Origin: an uncultured Pelagibacteraceae bacterium
Lineage (GTDB): Bacteria; Pseudomonadota; Alphaproteobacteria; Pelagibacterales; Pelagibacteraceae
DNA: 64,000 nt
Reading direction: 5' to 3'
Assembly: GCA_902597175.1 (NCBI GenBank)
Contig: CACJWN010000001.1
Location: 86,440-150,439 of the forward strand
Both the position numbers and the translations under genes were made by a program. Positions 15,671 through 25,278 of the stretch are shown one piece after another. The notes below the pieces were generated by a model, which was not told the DNA's origin, did not search any database, and saw only the letters and a list, made by a program, of their open reading frames with translations. Each line of letters begins with the position of its first letter. Position 1 is the first letter of the stretch.

Positions 15671-17527
15671 TTAGTGTTGCTTACCAAGAATAGCCTTACC
15701 TGTTGGTATTCTTGTATCGTCTACTAATTTTTGTGTAGCTGGGCTTGGCTCTTTAGTCATTAAACTGACTACCACCATTACAACTAAACAAATTGGTGCT
15801 CCAATTAATCCAAATCTTAAGTGGTCAATACCTAAGAATGGAGTATTTACACCGCCCCACATTGGAACTGAGAATTTAGGGAACACCCACGTTAAGTATA
15901 ATGTTCCTGATACAATTCCCGCAATGATACCAGCGATTGCACCTTCTCTAGTAGCTCTCTTCCACCATACACCAAGTACAAGTGGGAAGAATAAGCCTGA
16001 CATTGCAAAGTCGAATGCCCAAGCAACCGAACCTAAGATACTTGTTAGCCTGAAAGAGGCTATGTAAGCACCAGCAGCTCCGATTATTACTAGAAGTACA
16101 CGAGCAACTAATAGTCTTTTAGCAGTTTCCGCTTTTGGATTAATGATCTTGTAGTAAATGTCGTGTGATAACGCATTTGAGATCGCTAATACTAATCCAT
16201 CAGCAGTTGACATAGCAGCAGCCATACCACCAGCAAACACTAGTCCTGAGATTACGAACGGTAGACCTGCTACTTCTGGAGTAGCTAATACTACAACGTC
16301 ACCTCTCATGAACCACTCGTTCAACTGAAGTATTCCGTCACCATTAAAGTCTGCGATAAATACTTGTTTAACTTCAGACCATCTTTGTACCCACTCTATC
16401 GACTGAACTTCAGAAATAGATTTTCCGATAATTCCAGTTGGTAGATTTGGATCCATCAATGCTAATTTAGACAATGTCGCTAACATAGGCGCTGAAGAGT
16501 AAAGTAAGAAAATAAAGAATAGCGACCAAGCTACTGATTTTCTTGCTGCTCTTACTGTAGGAGTTGTAAAGTATCTCATTAAGATATGAGGTAACGATGC
16601 AGTTCCTACCATCATACAAATCGCTAACGATAAGTATTTCCAGACAGCCATTCCACCTTCAGGTACTCCAGAGTGAGATCCAGAGATGTATTTCAATCCT
16701 CCTGGTACCCCAGCTGCTTTCATATCTGCGGCGCTGTTTTTAACTAGTCCAAATTGTTGTTCAAGTTCGCCAAGTCTTGCAACTTCATCACCCAACATCA
16801 AGTGAGGGAAAATTCCTCCACCTACGTTAGAACTAATCCAGAATACTGGTATTAAGTATGCGATGATTAATACAATGTACTGAGCAACCTGTGTCCAAGT
16901 TACAGCTCTCATTCCACCAAGCATTGAACAGATAAGGATACTTATTAATCCTACCCATACACCTGCTTCAAACGGAATTCCAAGAGCTCTAGAAGCAATT
17001 GTTCCCGTAGCATTAATTTGTGCTGTTACGTAAGTAAATGATGCTATGAAAAGCACGAACACAGAGCAAGCTCTTACGAGGTTACCACCGTATCGTGTTC
17101 CGATAAAATCAGGAACTGTGTAACATCCAAACTTTCTTAGGTACGGAGCCATTAGTGTTGCAACAAGTACGTATCCACCTGTCCAACCTACTAAGAAAGC
17201 CATATAAGTATAGCCACCAAAGTAAACTCCACCCGCTAAAGCTACGAATGATGCACCTGACATCCAGTCAGCTGCTGTTGCCATTCCGTTAAATACGGTT
17301 GGCACTTGTCTTCCTGCAACATAGTAGGCATCTACTTGAACGGTTCTTGATAAATATCCGATTAAGGCATAAATCAATACCGTGAAAGCTACGAACATCA
17401 CTCCGATGTTTTTAGCTGACACACCTGCTTGCTCTGCTAATGCCATCAAAATGATGAACACTATAAAGCCACCAGTGTAGGTACCATATATTTTAGGAAG
17501 GTTTTGTATAAAATCTCCTTTAAACAT
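15671..17527 (-). CDS. Sodium:solute symporter, large subunit (acetate-permease type, VC_2705 subfamily)
   Basis: 618 residues with about 13 membrane helices, belonging to the SSS family and paired with a small DUF4212 subunit, as in the VC_2705 subfamily. It probably imports acetate or another short monocarboxylate with Na+; the linkage to acs supports this. The block TAADWMSGASFVALAGG and the AMSTADGLVLAISNALSHDIYY segment are SSS hallmarks. Residues 393-404 read DFNGDGILQLNE, a canonical EF-hand calcium loop in a long extramembrane insert. Codon use is richer in G and C than in the neighbours, suggesting high expression. The start codon overlaps the stop of the small subunit. Confidence 0.85.
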   Translation of the reverse strand: MFKGDFIQNLPKIYGTYTGGFIVFIILMALAEQAGVSAKNIGVMFVAFTVLIYALIGYLSRTVQVDAYYVAGRQVPTVFNGMATAADWMSGASFVALAGGVYFGGYTYMAFLVGWTGGYVLVATLMAPYLRKFGCYTVPDFIGTRYGGNLVRACSVFVLFIASFTYVTAQINATGTIASRALGIPFEAGVWVGLISILICSMLGGMRAVTWTQVAQYIVLIIAYLIPVFWISSNVGGGIFPHLMLGDEVARLGELEQQFGLVKNSAADMKAAGVPGGLKYISGSHSGVPEGGMAVWKYLSLAICMMVGTASLPHILMRYFTTPTVRAARKSVAWSLFFIFLLYSSAPMLATLSKLALMDPNLPTGIIGKSISEVQSIEWVQRWSEVKQVFIADFNGDGILQLNEWFMRGDVVVLATPEVAGLPFVISGLVFAGGMAAAMSTADGLVLAISNALSHDIYYKIINPKAETAKRLLVARVLLVIIGAAGAYIASFRLTSILGSVAWAFDFAMSGLFFPLVLGVWWKRATREGAIAGIIAGIVSGTLYLTWVFPKFSVPMWGGVNTPFLGIDHLRFGLIGAPICLVVMVVVSLMTKEPSPATQKLVDDTRIPTGKAILGKQH

Positions 17528-17784
17528 TAGTCATCCTCTCTTTCTGAGAAACCATGTTCTTCGTCGATTTTTTCTTGTTTATTTGCAGTCCAAAACAAAA
17601 TTATCACAAAGGCAAGAAGTGAACCTTGCGCAGTCATGTAATATGCTAATGGATAGCCAAGAAAAGACATCGTGTTCAGTTCAGAACCAAACATGAAGAT
17701 CACTAATGAGAAGAAAGCCCAAAGAACCAATGTTACGATCATATGGTTTTTGGTCTTATTCCAATATGCGTCTTTATTTGACAT
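17527..17784 (-). CDS. DUF4212 small subunit of the sodium:solute symporter
   Basis: 85 residues with two membrane helices (about 15-33 and 45-66). The YWNKTKNHMIVTLVLWAFFS start, the central ELNTMSFLGYPLAYYMTAQGS segment and the acidic tail match the DUF4212 family found only beside VC_2705-type symporters. It is probably an accessory subunit required for assembly or regulation. A strong purine-rich ribosome site (GGGGGAAAT before the ATG) is visible, and the stop overlaps the symporter start. Confidence 0.85.
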   Translation of the reverse strand: MSNKDAYWNKTKNHMIVTLVLWAFFSLVIFMFGSELNTMSFLGYPLAYYMTAQGSLLAFVIILFWTANKQEKIDEEHGFSEREDD

Positions 17785-17805
17785 ATTTCCCCCTATTTAT
17801 TTTTA

Positions 17806-17823
17806 ACTTTTTACGTAAAAAGT
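17806..17823. promoter_or_regulatory. Perfect 18-bp palindrome upstream of the symporter operon (likely operator)
   Basis: ACTTTTTACGTAAAAAGT reads the same on both strands over 18 bases. It lies 22 bases upstream of the DUF4212 start codon, where a repressor or activator of the acetate symporter operon would bind. The rest of the 154-base divergent gap (17785-17938) shows no gene and must also hold the promoter of the 17939 gene. The binding protein is unknown. Confidence 0.55.
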
Positions 17824-17938
17824 ACTCTTATTGCTGGGGAGCATACTGATTATGAGTTGAATTAAAAGAGAAAAAAGGACCCCAAAACCAATATGAAATG
17901 CTATAAGACAAGTAAATAAAGGGTTTTTTATATACAAC

Positions 17939-18580
17939 GTGAAATTGAATCTAGATAAATTACGAAACACTCTTAGAACTACTCTAATTGACATTTGGGA
18001 ATATGTAATTCCAATTTGGAAAATATCTGGTCTTTTTAAAAGAATAAAATCCAAACAAGATTTAGAAAATTTCATTCAAGAAAGATCCGCACATGTTGCA
18101 CAAACAACTTTATACGGTTACTTGAAAACAAGAATAGGAGTTAAATATATTGCGATGATGGAGGATGAGGTTTTTCTAAAATCCATTAATATCGCAAAAT
18201 GGAACATTTACGTGGTCGCATTAGCTGACTGTGCTTTTTATGTTTTCTCCTATCTTATTTCAGAAAAAAACTTAAAGGAGAATGAATGTAAAGAAGTTTT
18301 TTTAAATATCTTAGAAAATGAAAAAAAAAATGGTTTAAATGATGAAATTTTTGACAGAGGTAAAAAAAATTTTTTAGAGAGGATAAATAAAGTAAATTTT
18401 TCAAACTATCATTTAGATGATCCCTTTAAGGAAAGTGGTCAAGCATTATATTATTGGTCACCTATTGCAGATGAACTAAAATCACTTGATAAAAAAATAG
18501 TTTTAAATTCTATTCATTTAAAATGGGGATTGATGAAAGACGAGTTTAAAAAATTAACAAAAGATTTAAAATTTAATTAA
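17939..18580 (+). CDS. Conserved alphaproteobacterial protein of unknown function
   Basis: 213 residues, cytosolic, without signal peptide or membrane segments. The most distinctive stretch is [18 protein letters not shown] near residues 48-65, followed by a [20 protein letters not shown] helix near 81-100. I recall homologues in other alphaproteobacteria that are sometimes labelled esterase, but I see no GxSxG motif or other catalytic signature, so I do not assign an activity. It lies between the acetate symporter (divergent) and acs (convergent, with a 4-base overlap). Confidence 0.6.
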   Translation: MKLNLDKLRNTLRTTLIDIWEYVIPIWKISGLFKRIKSKQDLENFIQERSAHVAQTTLYGYLKTRIGVKYIAMMEDEVFLKSINIAKWNIYVVALADCAFYVFSYLISEKNLKENECKEVFLNILENEKKNGLNDEIFDRGKKNFLERINKVNFSNYHLDDPFKESGQALYYWSPIADELKSLDKKIVLNSIHLKWGLMKDEFKKLTKDLKFN

Positions 18581-20712
18581 CCTTTATTTTGTCTATTCTC
18601 TACTAGAGACGTTACTACACTAGGATCCGCTAAAGTTGTTGTATCTCCCAAATTATCAGGCTCATTGGCAGCAATTTTTCTTAAAATTCTTCTCATAATT
18701 TTTCCAGATCTTGTTTTTGGTAACCCAGGTGCAAATTGAATAACGTCAGGTGTCGCTATTGGACCGATTTGTTTTCTAACCCAAAGTTTAAGATCTCTTT
18801 CTAAATCCCCAGTAGGGTTTTCACCAGCGTTTAAAGTCACATAACAATATAACCCATTACCTTTTATACTATGCGGAAATCCAACCACAGCAGCCTCAGC
18901 TACTTTAGGATGCGCAACGAATGCACTTTCAATTTCAGCTGTTCCTAGGTTGTGGCCTGATACAATAATTACATCATCCACTCTTCCTGTAATCCAATAA
19001 TACCCATCTTTATCTCTTCTACATCCGTCTCCAGTGAAGTACTTTCCATCAAATTGAGAAAAGTAAGTATCTATAAATCTTTGATGATCTCCATAAACTG
19101 TTCGCATTTGACCCGGCCAAGAAGCAGCCATACAAAGTCTTCCTTTACCTTCTCCTTTTATAGTTTTACCATCTTTATCAACTAAAACTGGTTTAATGCC
19201 GTAAAAAGGTTTAGTAGCTGAGCCCGGTTTTAAGTCTATAGCACCAGGTTGAGGTGCAATTAAAATACCTCCAGTTTCTGTTTGCCACCAAGTATCAACA
19301 ATTGGACATCTAGAGTCCCCTACTGTTTTGTAATACCACATCCAAGCTTCTGGATTTATGGGCTCTCCAACAGTTCCTAATAATTTTAGCGTCTTTCTAC
19401 TTGTTTTTTTTACAGGCTTATCTCCCTCACGCATCAAAGCTCTTATTGCTGTTGGAGCAGTATAAAAAATATTTACTTTATGTTTATCGACTATTTGCCA
19501 CCATCTGGAACTATCTGGATAATTTGGAACTCCTTCAAACATGATAGTTGTCGCTCCGTTCGAGAGAGGTCCGTAAATAATATAACTATGACCTGTTACC
19601 CAACCTATATCAGCTGTACACCAATAAATATCATTAGCCTTGTAGTCAAAAATATACTGATGGGTCATCGAAGCATAAACCATGTATCCACCCGTAGTGT
19701 GTAGGACTCCTTTAGGTTTTCCAGTAGATCCAGAGGTATATAAAATAAATAGTGGGTCTTCTGCATTCATTTCTTCCGGATCACATTTTGATGGAACTGA
19801 TGAGATAAGTTCCTTGTAAGAAACATCTCTTTCGTTATTCCAATCAACTTGATTTCCAGTTCTTTCAACAACTACACATTTTTTTACTCCGGGACATTGA
19901 TCTAAAGCCTCATCAGCAATTTTTTTTAACGGAATTATTTTTCCACCTCTTACTCCTTCATCTGCAGTTATTAAATATTCAGACTCGCAATCTGTAATCC
20001 TAGTAGCTATTGAGTCAGGTGAAAAACCACCAAAAATAATAGAATGGACAGCGCCAATTCTCGCACAAGCTAACATTATGTAAGCTAATTCAGGGATCAT
20101 AGTCAGATAAATTGTAACTCTATCTCCTTTTTGAATACCTAAACTTTTTAAACCATTTGCAGCTTTACACACGTTTTGGTGCAGTTCTTTGTAAGAAATT
20201 TTCTTTGTATCAGCGGGATCGTCACCAACCCAAATGATTGCTGTTTTGGTTGGATTTTTCTTTAAATGTCTATCTATACAATTCGCTGAGGCATTTAGAG
20301 TTCCATCATAATACCACTTTATTTTAACTTCATCTTTGCTGTACTTAACATCTTTAATTTTGGTATACTTCTTCATCCAAGTAATTCTTTTACCTTCCTT
20401 AGCCCAAAACTTATCGTTTTCTTTGATGGACATCTTATATTTCTTTTTATATTTAGATTCGTTCACGTAAGCATGATTTGCCCAGCTATCCGAGACTTTT
20501 ATAACTGAATTACCGTCGCTATCTTTTGAGTGTGTAGGAGATTTTAAAATAATTCTCCTTGCCTTTCTGGCTTTTTTTTTGGATTTTTTTCTTTTTCTAG
20601 ATTTCTTAGTTTTTTTTCTAGGCCTATTTATTTTTCTAGATTTTTTTACTTTTCTAGATTTTTTTCTAGACTTTTTTATTTTTGATTTTTTCTTTTTTTT
20701 CTTTTTAGCCAC
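18577..20712 (-). CDS. acs: Acetyl-CoA synthetase with a basic N-terminal extension
   Basis: 711 residues. It activates acetate to acetyl-CoA through acetyl-AMP. The catalytic part (from about residue 78) has [16 protein letters not shown], the ANL motif [17 protein letters not shown], the TWWQTETGG block and the C-terminal [16 protein letters not shown] with the regulatory acetyl-lysine. Residues 3-53 are about 73 percent Lys or Arg, a histone-H1-like tail absent from most Acs proteins. The start is a GTG at 20712 behind a GGGG ribosome site; the next Met is near residue 93, inside the conserved fold, so the tail is probably translated. Its neighbours form the acetate module. Confidence 0.93.
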   Translation of the reverse strand: MAKKKKKKKSKIKKSRKKSRKVKKSRKINRPRKKTKKSRKRKKSKKKARKARRIILKSPTHSKDSDGNSVIKVSDSWANHAYVNESKYKKKYKMSIKENDKFWAKEGKRITWMKKYTKIKDVKYSKDEVKIKWYYDGTLNASANCIDRHLKKNPTKTAIIWVGDDPADTKKISYKELHQNVCKAANGLKSLGIQKGDRVTIYLTMIPELAYIMLACARIGAVHSIIFGGFSPDSIATRITDCESEYLITADEGVRGGKIIPLKKIADEALDQCPGVKKCVVVERTGNQVDWNNERDVSYKELISSVPSKCDPEEMNAEDPLFILYTSGSTGKPKGVLHTTGGYMVYASMTHQYIFDYKANDIYWCTADIGWVTGHSYIIYGPLSNGATTIMFEGVPNYPDSSRWWQIVDKHKVNIFYTAPTAIRALMREGDKPVKKTSRKTLKLLGTVGEPINPEAWMWYYKTVGDSRCPIVDTWWQTETGGILIAPQPGAIDLKPGSATKPFYGIKPVLVDKDGKTIKGEGKGRLCMAASWPGQMRTVYGDHQRFIDTYFSQFDGKYFTGDGCRRDKDGYYWITGRVDDVIIVSGHNLGTAEIESAFVAHPKVAEAAVVGFPHSIKGNGLYCYVTLNAGENPTGDLERDLKLWVRKQIGPIATPDVIQFAPGLPKTRSGKIMRRILRKIAANEPDNLGDTTTLADPSVVTSLVENRQNKG

Positions 20713-20728
20713 AAATACCCCAATATTT

Positions 20729-21142
20729 TTATACTTTACCCATCTTACAAATAATTTTCCAGCTTTTATAATCTATTGGCATTACTGACAATCTGCTTTG
20801 TTTTATCAACGACAAATGAGAAATTCTCTTGTTTTCTTTAATTTTTTTAAGAGAAATAGCCGTTTTAAATTTACTCACAAACCTAACTTGAACGGCCACA
20901 AACCTCTTTTCCTTATCAGTTTTATCGATAAACGCTGATTTAATTATTTTAACTATACCAACAATTTCTTTTCCAATATTTGAATGGTAGAAAAAACATA
21001 AATCACCTTTTTTCATTTTCCTTAAATTATTTGCAGCTTGATAATTTCTTACACCATCCCAGGCAGCACCCTTTATGCCAGCTTTTTTTTGTTGCTCAAT
21101 CGACCAAACATCGGGTTCAGACTTAAGTAACCAGTAATTCAT
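20729..21142 (-). CDS. EVE (PUA-like) domain protein
   Basis: 137 residues consisting of one EVE domain. The start [16 protein letters not shown], then [28 protein letters not shown] and the IVGIVKI strand are diagnostic. EVE/YTH-like domains bind modified bases in DNA or RNA. In alphaproteobacteria the gene is usually near tsaD, as here, where the start codon shares a base with the tsaD stop. The target is unknown. Confidence 0.87.
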   Translation of the reverse strand: MNYWLLKSEPDVWSIEQQKKAGIKGAAWDGVRNYQAANNLRKMKKGDLCFFYHSNIGKEIVGIVKIIKSAFIDKTDKEKRFVAVQVRFVSKFKTAISLKKIKENKRISHLSLIKQSRLSVMPIDYKSWKIICKMGKV

Positions 21143-22218
21143 TATAACTTTAAACCTGGCCCTTTCATGTAGGGAGCATTTTCATCTAAAGGCCATCTGG
21201 ATTTGGCTTCGACATCAATTTTATTTAATAAATTTTTTTTAAATCTTTGAATACCAGCCCAGGCAATCATAGCAGCGTTATCACCACAAAATTTTAAATT
21301 AGGATAAACAGTTTTAAATCCTACCTCGTCGGAAAGTTTTTTTAAATTTTCTCTTATCGAAAGATTAGCAGCCACACCTCCAGCTACAACTAAATTAATA
21401 TTTAATGTATTAATTTTTTCTTTAAACATTTCAATTGCAATTTTTGTTTTTTTATAAAGAATTTTGTTTATCGTATTTTGAAAAGACGCTGCAAGATTAA
21501 ATTTTAATTTATCGTTACCATTTATTTTTTTTGCCTGTCTTAAAACTGCAGTTTTTAGTCCAGCAAATGACAAATTACATCCTGCTTTATTTATTATTGG
21601 TTCAGGAAGTTTAAAAAAGTCTTTGTCTCCTAATTTTGCAAATTTCTCAACACTCGGTCCTCCTGGATATCCTAGATCTAGCATCTTCGCAGTTTTATCA
21701 AATGCTTCGCCTAAAGCATCGTCGATTGTGGTTCCTAATTGTTCGTATTCATTAATATTTTTCACTATTAGATATTGGGAATGACCTCCAGAGATTAATA
21801 AAAGTAAATATGGGAATTGAATTTTATTTTCTAATCCTGGACTAAGAGCATGACCTTCTAAATGATTAACTGCTACAAATGGCTTATTTGAAAATGCAGC
21901 AATTGTTTTACCTATGTTTAGACCAACTGTTAAACATACAATTAAGCCTGGACCTGCAGTAGCTGCAATGCCATCTATTTCATCTAAAGAAACTTTACTT
22001 TCCTCTAAAGCAGCTTTGATTATATATTCAATATTTTCTAAATGCGCTCTAGCTGCTAATTCAGGTACCACTCCTCCAAATTTTTTATGCTCTGAAATCT
22101 GACTCGAAACGATATTTGATAAAACATCTGCAGTGCCCTTATCATTTTCCCTTATTACAGCTGCTGCAGTTTCATCGCAGCTTGTTTCAATTCCTAAAAA
22201 TGTAATCTTTTTTGTCAT
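21142..22218 (-). CDS. tsaD: tRNA threonylcarbamoyladenosine synthase subunit TsaD
   Basis: 358 residues. TsaD transfers the threonylcarbamoyl group to A37 of ANN-decoding tRNAs. The ASKHA fold is seen from FLGIETSCDETAAAVI at the start, the metal-binding VNHLEGHALS (about 117-126), LLISGGHSQYL, GEAFDKTAKML, VVAGGVAANLSIRENL and CGDNAAMIAWAG. It is the first gene before the EVE-domain gene and divergent from hemC, with a 55-base promoter gap between them. Confidence 0.95.
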   Translation of the reverse strand: MTKKITFLGIETSCDETAAAVIRENDKGTADVLSNIVSSQISEHKKFGGVVPELAARAHLENIEYIIKAALEESKVSLDEIDGIAATAGPGLIVCLTVGLNIGKTIAAFSNKPFVAVNHLEGHALSPGLENKIQFPYLLLLISGGHSQYLIVKNINEYEQLGTTIDDALGEAFDKTAKMLDLGYPGGPSVEKFAKLGDKDFFKLPEPIINKAGCNLSFAGLKTAVLRQAKKINGNDKLKFNLAASFQNTINKILYKKTKIAIEMFKEKINTLNINLVVAGGVAANLSIRENLKKLSDEVGFKTVYPNLKFCGDNAAMIAWAGIQRFKKNLLNKIDVEAKSRWPLDENAPYMKGPGLKL

Positions 22219-22273
22219 CTCTTTAAAAAATTAAAATAGTATAAAATAATTCTATCAAATATATAATCAATTA

Positions 22274-23191
22274 ATGACAAAAATTACAATTGGAGCTCGA
22301 GGCAGTAAACTCTCATTAGCCTATGTAACAAAAGTTAAGGAGCTATTAGTAAAAAATAATAAAGACCTTAAAGAGGAGAACATTAATTTTAAAGCAATAA
22401 AAACATCAGGCGATTTGAATTTAAATAAGAACATCTCAGAAATAGGTGGAAAAAATTTATTTTGTAAAGAAATTGAAGAAAGCTTATTAAAAAAAGAAAT
22501 AGATATTGCTGTGCATTCTCTAAAAGATATGGAGGCAAATGAAAATGAAGGCCTTTTGATAGGAGCGTATTTAAAAAGAAACGATTACCGTGATGTAATA
22601 ATTAGTGAAAAAATTAAAAGTATTTCTGATTTAAAAAAAGGCGTAAAAATCGGTTCAAGTTCAAAAAGGAGAGAACTTCAATTAAAAAAAATTAATAATA
22701 AAATTTCTGTAATCAATATTCGGGGAAATATTGACACTAGAATAAATAAGATTAATGAAAACAAATTAGATGGAATCATTCTTGCGGCTGCCGGAGTTAA
22801 ATCACTTAAACTCGATAAAAAAATAAGCTTTACTTTTAATTGTGAGCATATTCTACCAGCGGTTGGACAAGGAATAATTGCTGTGCAATGTAGAAAGGAA
22901 GATGAAATTAAAAATTTGATTAAAAGAATAAATGATAGTGCAACTAGTCTTTGCGCAATAGCCGAAAGAAAAATGCTTCAAACTATCGGAGGTGATTGCG
23001 AAACTGCAATAGGTGGGTTAGCTGAAATTGAAAACCATAATTTAAAACTTAAAGCTCAGCTTTTTTCCGATACCGGTCAAGAGAGTTTTGAATACGAGCT
23101 TATAGGAAGAGAGGCAGACGCGTCTTTTATTGGAAAAAGTGTTGGAGAAAAATTATTAGATCTAGCTGGAGAAAAATTTAAAAAAAAATGA
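22274..23191 (+). CDS. hemC: Porphobilinogen deaminase (hydroxymethylbilane synthase)
   Basis: 305 residues. It polymerises four porphobilinogens to hydroxymethylbilane. The N-terminal IGARGSKLSLAYV, the FCKEIEESLL and AVHSLKDMEAN segments, the SSKRRELQL arginine cluster and the IGGDCETAIGG motif near residue 240 with the dipyrromethane-anchoring Cys are all present. The stop overlaps the hemD start by 4 bases. This is a second haem locus, about 15 kb from hemE-hemH-hemJ. Confidence 0.95.
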   Translation: MTKITIGARGSKLSLAYVTKVKELLVKNNKDLKEENINFKAIKTSGDLNLNKNISEIGGKNLFCKEIEESLLKKEIDIAVHSLKDMEANENEGLLIGAYLKRNDYRDVIISEKIKSISDLKKGVKIGSSSKRRELQLKKINNKISVINIRGNIDTRINKINENKLDGIILAAAGVKSLKLDKKISFTFNCEHILPAVGQGIIAVQCRKEDEIKNLIKRINDSATSLCAIAERKMLQTIGGDCETAIGGLAEIENHNLKLKAQLFSDTGQESFEYELIGREADASFIGKSVGEKLLDLAGEKFKKK

Positions 23192-23886
23192 ATATTATAA
23201 TAACGAGACCGCTAATAGATTCTGAGGATTTAATGGGAAAATTATTTTCTTTAGGTCATAAAATTATTCATCTGCCAACCTTAAAAATCTCTAAAGTAGA
23301 ACTTGATCCTATTGATCCTGAGAAATACAACGCTTTTATATTTACAAGTGCTAATGCAATTAGGTTTTTAAAACTATTAAAACCAGATAGAAATAAACTT
23401 TGTTTCTGCGTTGGAGCAATTACAGAAAAGATTGTAAGACAACAAGGTTATAACAATACTATTTCAGCTGGCGGCACGATAAACGCCTTAAAAAATATTA
23501 TTGTTAATTCAGGTGACTTAGATAAAAAAAAAATCTTAGCGTATATATGTGGAGACAATATCGCTTCAGACTTAGATTTAGAGCTGCAAAAAGAGGGATT
23601 TCAAATAGATAAAATCATCAATTATACTTCAGAAAAAATTAAAGAATTAAACGCGGATACGAATAATTTAATTAACAATCATCCTCCTGACATAATTTTT
23701 ATTTACTCCAAAAGGAGCGCGGAAAGCTTTAATGAACTTATGAAAAAATATTCACTTAAAGGGCTGATGACAGAGTCAAGAGTTATGTGTATAAGTGATA
23801 AAGTTTTAAATGTATTAAAACAGTCTGGTTGGAAAAAACTAGAAATTTTCGAAGCTGGGGAAGAATTAACAAAATTAAAAAAATAG
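23188..23886 (+). CDS. hemD: Uroporphyrinogen III synthase
   Basis: 232 residues. It cyclises hydroxymethylbilane with inversion of ring D. The family is poorly conserved; support comes from the N-terminal NIIITRPLIDSEDL, the YNAFIFTSANAIRFL segment near 48-62, CVGAITEKIVRQQGY, the IYSKRSAESFNELM segment near 172 and the coupling to hemC. No fusion to other domains is seen. Confidence 0.85.
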   Translation: MNIIITRPLIDSEDLMGKLFSLGHKIIHLPTLKISKVELDPIDPEKYNAFIFTSANAIRFLKLLKPDRNKLCFCVGAITEKIVRQQGYNNTISAGGTINALKNIIVNSGDLDKKKILAYICGDNIASDLDLELQKEGFQIDKIINYTSEKIKELNADTNNLINNHPPDIIFIYSKRSAESFNELMKKYSLKGLMTESRVMCISDKVLNVLKQSGWKKLEIFEAGEELTKLKK

Positions 23887-23890
23887 TTTA

Positions 23891-24982
23891 ATGGAAGTAT
23901 TAGAAAATTTTAAAAATTTATTTTTTGATGTTTGGAACAAGGGAATATCTGGAGTTAATATTTCCGAAATTGTCATAGCATTGTTAATATTTCTTTTTTT
24001 TCTTTTTTTAAGAGGCATCTTTTCAAAATTTGTTATTAGGCGATTAGAAAATTACGTATCAAAAACTACAAATAATTTTGATAATTCGTTAGTTTTTTCT
24101 ATGGAAGGACCAGCAAAATTCTTTCCAATTGTTTTAGGATTTTTTGTATCTACAAGCTATTTAACCATTGAAAGTCAAGCAGCAGAATTCCTTGAAACCA
24201 TTAATCGTTCTTTGATAACAATTTTAATTTTTTGGACCTTTCATCAAATAATTGGACCACTTTCAGCTGTCATTAAATCAATAGGAGATCTTATTTCTCG
24301 GGATCTTGTGAACTGGATTATAAAAGCCATAAAAGTTTTAATCTTTATATTAGGAGTAGCTGCGGTATTAGAACTTTGGGGAATAAAAATTGGGCCCATC
24401 ATTGCTGGTCTAGGTTTATTTGGTGTTGCAGTAGCATTAGGCGCACAAGATTTATTTAAGAATCTTATTTCAGGAATTTTAGTTTTAGTCGAAAGGAGAT
24501 TCCAAGTTGGTGATTGGATTTTTGTTGAGGATGTTATAGAGGGAACAGTTGAGTCTATTGGCTTTAGGTCTACCGTTGTTAGAAGATTTGATAAATCTTT
24601 AGCTACAATACCGAATTTTCAATTTGCTGAGAAAGCAGTAATAAATAATTCTCAAATTACCAATAGAAGAATTAATTGGATTATAGGCCTTGAATACAGA
24701 ACAACTAGCAAGCAACTTTCAGATATTAAAAAAGAAATTGAAGAATATATAAAAAAGAGTGAGCATTTCACTACTTCTGAAAACACTATTCTCTCTGTAA
24801 AAATTGATCAGTTTGCAGCAAGCTCTATAGATATTAAATTAATATGTTTTACCAAAACTAAACACTATCTAGAATGGATGAAAGTAAAAGATATTCTCGC
24901 TATCGAAATCAAAAATATTGTTGAAAAACATAAGGCATCTTTTGCTTTCCCGAGCACATCAATTTATGTGGAGAAAAATTAA
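23891..24982 (+). CDS. MscS-family mechanosensitive channel
   Basis: 363 residues. Four to five hydrophobic helices (about 23-41, 75-93, 105-125, 140-165) lead into the pore helix with the GLGLFGVAVALGAQDLFKN signature near 175-193, then the MscS beta domain (LVERRFQVGDWIFVEDVIEGTVESIGFRST) and a C-terminal alpha/beta domain. Such channels release solutes on hypo-osmotic shock. It lies 4 bases after hemD and directly before yggT, with overlapping stop and start. Confidence 0.88.
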   Translation: MEVLENFKNLFFDVWNKGISGVNISEIVIALLIFLFFLFLRGIFSKFVIRRLENYVSKTTNNFDNSLVFSMEGPAKFFPIVLGFFVSTSYLTIESQAAEFLETINRSLITILIFWTFHQIIGPLSAVIKSIGDLISRDLVNWIIKAIKVLIFILGVAAVLELWGIKIGPIIAGLGLFGVAVALGAQDLFKNLISGILVLVERRFQVGDWIFVEDVIEGTVESIGFRSTVVRRFDKSLATIPNFQFAEKAVINNSQITNRRINWIIGLEYRTTSKQLSDIKKEIEEYIKKSEHFTTSENTILSVKIDQFAASSIDIKLICFTKTKHYLEWMKVKDILAIEIKNIVEKHKASFAFPSTSIYVEKN

Positions 24983-25278
24983 TGAAATCAATATTAATTC
25001 TGTTTGATAATATTGTCAGTCTATACATATGGGTTTTGATAATACACGTTATATTTAGTTGGTTAGTTGCCTTTAATGTTTTAAACACAAGTAATCGTTT
25101 TGTTTATTCTGTTTTAGACATTTCTTACAAACTGACAGCACCACCTCTTAACTTTATAAGAAAGTTTTTGCCTAACTTAGGGTCTATAGATATTTCTCCT
25201 GTGATACTGATCTTAGGATTAATGTTTTTTAGAAATTTAGTTTTTGAAATGTTAGCACCAGGGTTATTTTTAAGATGA
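24982..25278 (+). CDS. YggT family membrane protein
   Basis: 98 residues with two hydrophobic regions. The pattern IWVLIIHVIFSWLVAFN followed by YKLTAPPLNFIRKFLPNLGSIDISPVILILG is the YggT repeat. YggT-like proteins are linked to osmotic tolerance, cell division or photosystem assembly in different groups, with no fixed biochemical role. It is coupled by overlap to mscS upstream and to folD downstream. Confidence 0.82.
   Translation: MKSILILFDNIVSLYIWVLIIHVIFSWLVAFNVLNTSNRFVYSVLDISYKLTAPPLNFIRKFLPNLGSIDISPVILILGLMFFRNLVFEMLAPGLFLR

Noticed and set aside
20579..20788. Plus-strand hydrophobic Phe/Leu-rich ORF opposite the acs tail
   Set aside because: It is the complement of the Lys/Arg tract, which reads as Phe and Leu codons; no independent support.
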